Origin: Chloroflexota bacterium
Lineage (GTDB): Bacteria; Chloroflexota; Limnocylindria; Limnocylindrales; CSP1-4
DNA: 16,909 bases
Direction of reading: 5' to 3'
Assembly (NCBI GenBank): GCA_021790715.1
Contig: JAJYGK010000177.1
Location: forward strand, 1-16,909
In this document: piece after piece, positions 12,915 to 16,909 of the stretch
Layout of the letters: every line of letters begins with the position of its first letter
Numbering within the stretch: the stretch's first letter is position 1
Notes under the pieces: model-generated
Database searches by the model: none
Seen by the model: the letters and a program-made list of their open reading frames with translations, nothing else
What the model was told of the DNA's origin: nothing
Position numbers and translations under genes: made by a program

Positions 12915-14093
12915 TCAGGGGATCGTCGGCCGCGCCAGCTCGAGCCCCAGCCATCCCTCGGTCAGGCCGGTCTGCACGTCCGTCACCTGCAGCACGTAGC
13001 GACCCGCGGGCCACGCGTCGAGCGGGGGGCAGCCGTACTCCGACACCGGGGGCGTGCACGTTCCAGCGCCGGAGACCGGCGCGAAGAGCACCCCGTCGGC
13101 CTCGGCCGGGACGCGCATCTGCGTGACGACGACGGCGCGGGTGGCGCCGCCCAGCGACGGGTTGGACGAGACGAGGCGCCAGATCGTCACGGATCTCCCG
13201 CCGACCGCGCCCGGTCCCGCGCAGACGCCGACGGCCGAGGCGGCGGTGGCGTCGACGTGGGCGAAGAGGATCGACCGATCCGTCGGCCCGGCCGCCTGCG
13301 CGAGCGAGGTCGGGACCCACGTGCGGGACGTCCCCGGACCGGGCATTGCCGCCGGGTTCGCCTGGTCGACGATGATGCGCCAGCCGCTCGGCAGCAGGCA
13401 CGTGACCTGGTCGGGCGTGGCGGAGATCCCGGCCGCGGTGCGGGGGCCGCGCTCGAGCGAGGTCGGCGAGAGCGATGCCGCCGGTCCTTCGAGCGACGGG
13501 ACGGACCCGCCGTCGCCGTCGTTGCCGGGCGCGAACCCGGGCAGGAACCGCGGATCGGACCCCGAGGGCGGAGGCCACCCGCCGCGGCTCGCCGCGCTCC
13601 CCGCGTCGCCCCCGGAGGCCGGGATGGGGGACGGGCCGGGCGACGTGCCCGGTGGGGCGAGTGCGACCTCGACCGGCGACGGGCTGGCGGACGGGCCTGC
13701 CCCGGCGGCTGTCGCTGGCGAGAGCCACGCCCACGGCTTGACGAGCGCGACGGCGACGAGCACCGCGCCCGCGACCGCCAGCAGGATCGGCCGGCGGCTC
13801 GTCGGCGTCCTCCCGATCTGCAGCAGTGTGCCGCGCTCCACGTTCCCGCCGCTCGTCGGCCGCGGGGTCGCGGGACCCGTGCGGCGCTCGATCGTTCGGG
13901 AGACTCCGGTCACCGAGACCTGCCCGCCGGGATCGTCCGTGTCGAACAGCAGGGCCGTCTCCTCGCCCGCCCGCGCGCTGGCGCCGCGCGCGCGGGCCTC
14001 GAGGCCACGGTACCGGCGCGCCCCGACGTGCGTCACCGTCACCGGCTGGGCAGGGACGGCGTCGGGACCGCCCAGGTCGTGGGAATCCGGCAA
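12915..14093 (-). CDS. Single-pass membrane protein with Pro/Ser linker and extracytoplasmic domain
   Basis: 392 residues from TTG 14093, chosen because GAGAGG sits 7 nt upstream; a TTG at 14129 would add 12 residues. Order: a cytoplasmic Arg/Thr-rich region (1-100), one membrane helix at about 103-119 followed by PWAWL, a Ser/Pro/Gly-rich linker (about 125-225), then a compact outside domain (228-392). The last has Cys232, Cys291, Cys346 and Cys355, possibly two disulphides, and strands such as SGWRIIVDQ, RSVTIWRLVSS and GRYVLQVTDV. The domain may bind a ligand or cell wall. I do not recognise a family and cannot assign a function. It is divergent from the GNAT-like gene. Confidence 0.8.
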   Translation of the reverse strand: MPDSHDLGGPDAVPAQPVTVTHVGARRYRGLEARARGASARAGEETALLFDTDDPGGQVSVTGVSRTIERRTGPATPRPTSGGNVERGTLLQIGRTPTSRRPILLAVAGAVLVAVALVKPWAWLSPATAAGAGPSASPSPVEVALAPPGTSPGPSPIPASGGDAGSAASRGGWPPPSGSDPRFLPGFAPGNDGDGGSVPSLEGPAASLSPTSLERGPRTAAGISATPDQVTCLLPSGWRIIVDQANPAAMPGPGTSRTWVPTSLAQAAGPTDRSILFAHVDATAASAVGVCAGPGAVGGRSVTIWRLVSSNPSLGGATRAVVVTQMRVPAEADGVLFAPVSGAGTCTPPVSEYGCPPLDAWPAGRYVLQVTDVQTGLTEGWLGLELARPTIP

Positions 14094-14206
14094 CGGGCAA
14101 CCTCTCGGGACGGGGACGACAGGGCCCAAGGGTGCACCGGGGGCCGAAGCCGCAGGGTAACGGTCGGGCTGCGCCCCGTATCAGGCGCCTCGGAGGGGCC
14201 GCGCGC

Positions 14207-14249
14207 GGGCCGCGGGGACGCGCCCGGGCCGCGGGGACGCGCCCGGGCC
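14207..14249. repeat. 19-bp tandem repeat, 2.3 copies
   Basis: The unit GGGCCGCGGGGACGCGCCC occurs perfectly at 14207-14225 and 14226-14244, followed by GGGCC of a third copy. It lies in the promoter region of the divergent genes. Recent duplication by slippage is the simplest explanation. Confidence 0.85.
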
Positions 14250-14294
14250 GGCCGGCCCCCCCGGGGTTCACGGTCAGCGAGCGACGGGTTGGCG

Positions 14295-14300
14295 TATGAT
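14295..14300 (+). promoter_or_regulatory. -10 box TATGAT upstream of the GNAT-like gene
   Basis: This is the same hexamer as at 1992-1997. A start near 14307 would give a leader of about 150 nt before GTG 14458. No -35 is evident at normal spacing. Confidence 0.35.
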
Positions 14301-14363
14301 ACCGGGCAGCGTCCTCAATGCGAGCCCGAGCGCCCCGGCGGGTGGGCCTGATCGGCCAGACCA

Positions 14364-14401
14364 CCGGTGCGGCGCCCGGAGCGAAGCGGTCCGAGCACCG
14401 G
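14364..14401 (+). other. Nested hairpin in the GNAT leader
   Basis: CCGGTGC (14364-14370) pairs perfectly with GCACCGG (14395-14401). Within it CGGA (14377-14380) can pair with TCCG (14390-14393). It sits in the candidate 5' leader. It does not match any riboswitch class I know. Confidence 0.35.
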
Positions 14402-14457
14402 CGGTTGCCGACTCGGCCGCCGATGCGGACGTCCACCTCGAGGTATCGCTCGCCATC

Positions 14458-14919
14458 GTGCAGTACCAGGTCCGCGCAGCCCGGATCACGGACGTCGACC
14501 GCATCGTCGACATGCTCGACGCCGCGGTGGGGCGCTCGCTGGACGGCTGGTCCGCGTCGCGGTCGGCAGATCTGCTCCGGCAGCTGGTCGGCCTCCCGCA
14601 TGCCGTCGTCATCGTTGCCGAGTCGGGTCGCCGCGTGGCGGGCGCCGGCATCATGGCGCTGCGGCCCAGCGTGACGCTCGGCGGGCTGGTGGGCAGCGTG
14701 GACGCGCTGCTCGTCGATCCTGCCGCGACCCCGTCTCCCGTCCGCGAGACGCTCCTGGAGGAGCTCCTGCGGTCGGCTCGCAACAAGGGCTGCGTGGCGG
14801 TGGAGGGGACCACCCCGAGCGATCCGGCGGAGCGGGCACGCTGGGTCGAGCAGGGCTTCGTGGAAGCCGATACCCGCATGGTCCGGAATCTCGCGTCCGC
14901 TGGGGCGCGACCGGCATGA
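14458..14919 (+). CDS. GNAT-family acetyltransferase-like protein
   Basis: 153 residues from GTG 14458. The fold reads as GNAT: first strand and helix YQVRAARITDVDRIVDMLDAA, a central sheet (HAVVIVAESGRRVAGAGIMALR), then strand GSVDALLVDPA and a long helix (PVRETLLEELLRSARNKG) leading to VAVEGTT and a terminal WVEQGFVEADTRMVR, the usual last GNAT strand. The acetyl-CoA loop (normally Q/RxxGxG/A) is degenerate (TPSPVRE), so catalysis and substrate are uncertain. The start is also uncertain: ATG 14296 in the same frame would add 54 weakly coding residues and lies on the -10 box. It ends 73 nt before the NYN gene. Confidence 0.75.
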   Translation: MQYQVRAARITDVDRIVDMLDAAVGRSLDGWSASRSADLLRQLVGLPHAVVIVAESGRRVAGAGIMALRPSVTLGGLVGSVDALLVDPAATPSPVRETLLEELLRSARNKGCVAVEGTTPSDPAERARWVEQGFVEADTRMVRNLASAGARPA

Positions 14920-14992
14920 TCCGTTTCCGGCGCGTCATGCGCGCCGGCACCCGGCCCGCGGGAGCGGGACCGGCATCGAACAGGAGACCTGG

Positions 14993-16909
14993 GTGAGCAA
15001 GAACGTCGCCGTCTTCGTCGACGTCGCGAACATCTTCTATGCCGCGAAGGCGGCGGGCGTGGACATCGACTACATCACGCTCCTGAAGGCCGCCAGTGCG
15101 GGGCGCGATCTCGTGCGCGCCTACGCGTACACGGGCCTGGATCCCGAGAACGAGAACCAGCGGCAGTTCCACGCCTTCCTCAACCGGAACGGCTACAAGG
15201 TCGTCAGCAAGGACATCCGGAAGTACGGCGACGGCAAGGTCAAGGCGAACCTCGACATCGAGCTCGTCGTGGACCTCATGCGCACGTCCCGCAACCTCGA
15301 CATCGCGGTCGTGGTGTCCGGCGACGGCGATTTTGCGCCGGCCATCCGCGCCGTCCAGCAGACGGGCGTGCGCGTCGAGGTGATCAGCTTCCGCGGCAAC
15401 ACGAGCTCGGACCTGATCGACGTGGCCGACGTCTTCACGGATATCACGCAGATCGCGCGTGTCGAGCGCTCCTCCCGCAGCGGGCGGCGGGTCGCCGCGG
15501 AGGAAGAGGACCTCTCGATGACGGAGGTCCCGGAGAAGGAGACCGAAGGCGCCTCGCGCCGGCGGCGCGGTCGCCGGGGCGAAGGCCGTGAGGCTCGCGA
15601 GGGGCGCGAGCGTCGCGAGGAGTACGGGCGCGAGGAGCGCCGCCGCGAACGGCCGGCTGCCGCCGCGCCGGTGGTCGCCGCCGCCACGACGACGGGCGGG
15701 GTCCCGCTGCTGGTGCTGCCGGGCGAGAAGCTGAGCAAGGCGGGCGTCGCCGCACCGGCCGCGCTCGAGGCGGCGCTGGAGGAGGACACGGCCGCGGCGC
15801 AGGTGGCCGAGGCGATCGAGGAGGCCGAGGAGATCGAGGAGATCGTGGCCGAGGAGCTCGCCGGGCAGGCCCAGGAGGCCAGCCGCCGCCGCCGCCGGCG
15901 GCGCGGCGGACGCGGACGGGGTCGCGGACGCGGCCAGGAACCCGTCGCCGCCGAGGCGCAGGCCGGCGCGGAGGAGATCGAGGGCGAGGAGGGGCTCGAG
16001 CTCGAGGCTCCGCGGGCGCCCCAGCACTCGACGTTCGGGTCGGTGTGGGACAGCCAGCTTGGCATGCCGACCGCTCCCGTCGCCGCGTCGGGGGACCTGG
16101 ACGAGGAGGAGCTGGAGGAGCCGGAGATCCCGGAGTACCTGCTCACGGAGCGGCGGCAGCGCGGGGCGCGCGGCGGGCGGCCCGTCGGCGCACGCGGTGG
16201 CCGCGGAGGTCGCAGCGCGTACCAGCAGGCGATCGAGCGGGAGCGGTACGGTCGGAGCGGCGCCCCGCAGTCCGGCACCCGGCAGGGGCGGAGCGGCGAG
16301 CGAGGTCCGCGGCCGCAGTTCGAGCGGCCGGAGCGGAACCGACCGCCTCGCGAACCCCAGGTCGAGGAGCGCGCAGCGACCGGCAGCGAGCCCTGGAGCG
16401 AGGTGCCGCCGGAGGTCGCCGAGCTGCTGCGGGCCGAGCTGGCGCGGAGGGGCGGACGCGTCGACGGTGCGCATCCCGCGCAGCCGTCTCCGGCCGGTGC
16501 CGGAGACCGGGTTCACGCTCCCGGTGTGGCGCGGGTCGCGTCGCAATCGGGTCGCGCCGGTTCGACCGGCGAGAGCCAGGTGACGGCAGGAGGCGCTGCG
16601 GAGCCCACGACCGTGAGTGAGCCTTCCTCGGCCGCTCCGGGTCGTGGGGGCCGGTCGCGGCGGCGTGCCGTCGGTCAGCCGGGAGCGGGGGCCACCGATA
16701 CCGCCGTTGAGACCGCCGTCGTCGCGGCAGCGGCCGGCGGCGAGACGGCCGGGGCCGAACCGTCGGCCGGCGTGGGGGAGGCGGGCGCAACGCCCGCACG
16801 TGCCCGGACTCGCCGGACCCGCGCGTCCGCTCCGGGAGCGGACGCCGTCGAAGCGGCCGCGACCGAGAGTGCGCCCGTGCGTCGGCGGCGCTCCGCGGCC
16901 ACCCAGGAC
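14993..16909 (+). CDS. NYN-domain putative RNase with long RGG/acidic disordered tail, C-terminus off window
   Basis: Open for 639 codons from GTG 14993 to the right edge with no stop. AGGAG lies 6 nt upstream of the start. Residues 1-155 are a NYN (LabA/DUF88, PIN-like) domain: VAVFVDVANIFYAA with Asp10 and Asn13, NLDIELVVDLM with Asp88 and Asp94, and VVVSGDGDFAPAI with Asp111 and Asp113, the acidic metal site of this RNase fold. The remaining 480 or more residues are low-complexity: alternating Arg/Glu-rich (185-220), an acidic helix (255-295), an RG-rich block (298-314), a second RGG block (388-407), and Ala/Gly/Pro/Thr-rich to the end. Short, more ordered islands occur at about 235-250, 346-361, 378-388 and 466-487. 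The architecture suggests an RNA-processing nuclease with an RNA-binding scaffold tail, as in RNase E. Function is inferred from the domain only. Confidence 0.92.
   Translation, partial: MSKNVAVFVDVANIFYAAKAAGVDIDYITLLKAASAGRDLVRAYAYTGLDPENENQRQFHAFLNRNGYKVVSKDIRKYGDGKVKANLDIELVVDLMRTSRNLDIAVVVSGDGDFAPAIRAVQQTGVRVEVISFRGNTSSDLIDVADVFTDITQIARVERSSRSGRRVAAEEEDLSMTEVPEKETEGASRRRRGRRGEGREAREGRERREEYGREERRRERPAAAAPVVAAATTTGGVPLLVLPGEKLSKAGVAAPAALEAALEEDTAAAQVAEAIEEAEEIEEIVAEELAGQAQEASRRRRRRRGGRGRGRGRGQEPVAAEAQAGAEEIEGEEGLELEAPRAPQHSTFGSVWDSQLGMPTAPVAASGDLDEEELEEPEIPEYLLTERRQRGARGGRPVGARGGRGGRSAYQQAIERERYGRSGAPQSGTRQGRSGERGPRPQFERPERNRPPREPQVEERAATGSEPWSEVPPEVAELLRAELARRGGRVDGAHPAQPSPAGAGDRVHAPGVARVASQSGRAGSTGESQVTAGGAAEPTTVSEPSSAAPGRGGRSRRRAVGQPGAGATDTAVETAVVAAAAGGETAGAEPSAGVGEAGATPARARTRRTRASAPGADAVEAAATESAPVRRRRSAATQD

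Larger units (their letters stand above)
14094..14457. other. 364-bp divergent intergenic region
   Basis: It lies between the membrane protein start and the preferred GNAT start. Its left part is extremely GC-rich and holds a 19-bp tandem repeat (14207-14249). The right part carries a TATGAT box (14295-14300) and a hairpin (14364-14401). A frame open from ATG 14296 runs into the GNAT gene, but codon use before about 14430 is not convincingly coding. No other gene is supported. Confidence 0.6.

Noticed and set aside
12915..14093. FHA or zinc-ribbon domain at the N-terminus of the single-pass protein
   Set aside because: A lone Cys near an alternative start and the VTVTHVG strand looked suggestive, but no CXXC pair or FHA GR/SXXH motif is present.
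14300..14457. T-box riboswitch or tRNA-like element in the GNAT leader
   Set aside because: No TGGNACCGCG antiterminator sequence, no specifier loop, and no cloverleaf with a TTCGA-type T arm could be found.
12745..14601. Long minus-strand frame overlapping the membrane-protein gene
   Set aside because: It spans two oppositely oriented genes and a repeat-rich intergenic region; its Arg-rich composition is that of a shadow frame.
14651..16546. Long minus-strand frame opposite the NYN gene
   Set aside because: The plus strand has the NYN domain with a strong Shine-Dalgarno; the minus product mirrors the biased codons of the RG-rich tail.

Overview
The window is one end-to-end piece of a very GC-rich bacterial chromosome, with G or C at most third codon positions and GTG or TTG starts common. 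I see no insertion sequence, phage gene, tRNA, rRNA or CRISPR array. The gene families and mixed start types (strong Shine-Dalgarno beside apparently leaderless starts) fit a high-GC Chloroflexota lineage (Limnocylindria-like) or an actinobacterium. I lean to Chloroflexota with low confidence, because nothing here is a phylogenetic marker I can compare.

Layout. (1) 1-3332: a sugar catabolism locus. A TIM-barrel sugar isomerase/epimerase (cut by the left edge) and a Gfo/Idh/MocA dehydrogenase overlap by 4 nt on the minus strand. A ROK-family repressor is divergent from them, and its start region carries a -10 box overlapped by an inverted repeat. (2) 3458-9004: a minus-strand run rsmG - metallophosphoesterase - KimA-type K+ permease - universal stress protein - RCK_N-only protein - full TrkA-type RCK protein. 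The last four form a coherent potassium-uptake and gating cluster. (3) 9005-9222: a gap holding two DnaA-box-like 9-mers. (4) 9223-11189: a CsoR-type metal sensor and a soluble orphan histidine kinase, 14 nt apart, preceded by a near-perfect RcnR/CsoR-class operator. (5) 11234-12896: divergent from them, a PD-(D/E)XK nuclease-like protein with a leaderless-looking start, hypoxanthine phosphoribosyltransferase, and a four-helix membrane protein overlapping hpt by 4 nt. (6) 12915-14093: a minus-strand single-pass protein with an extracytoplasmic domain. (7) 14094-14457: a divergent intergenic region with a 19-bp tandem repeat, a -10 box and a hairpin. (8) 14458-16909: a GNAT-like protein and a NYN-domain putative RNase whose RGG/acidic low-complexity tail is still open at the right edge.

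Most interesting points: the KimA-UspA-RCK-RCK cluster (potassium control by RCK proteins beside a transporter that is c-di-AMP-controlled elsewhere); the CsoR gene with complete Cu(I) and allosteric residues, an RcnR-like operator, and a histidine kinase rather than a copper pump as partner; and the NYN nuclease with a long RNase E-like scaffold tail.
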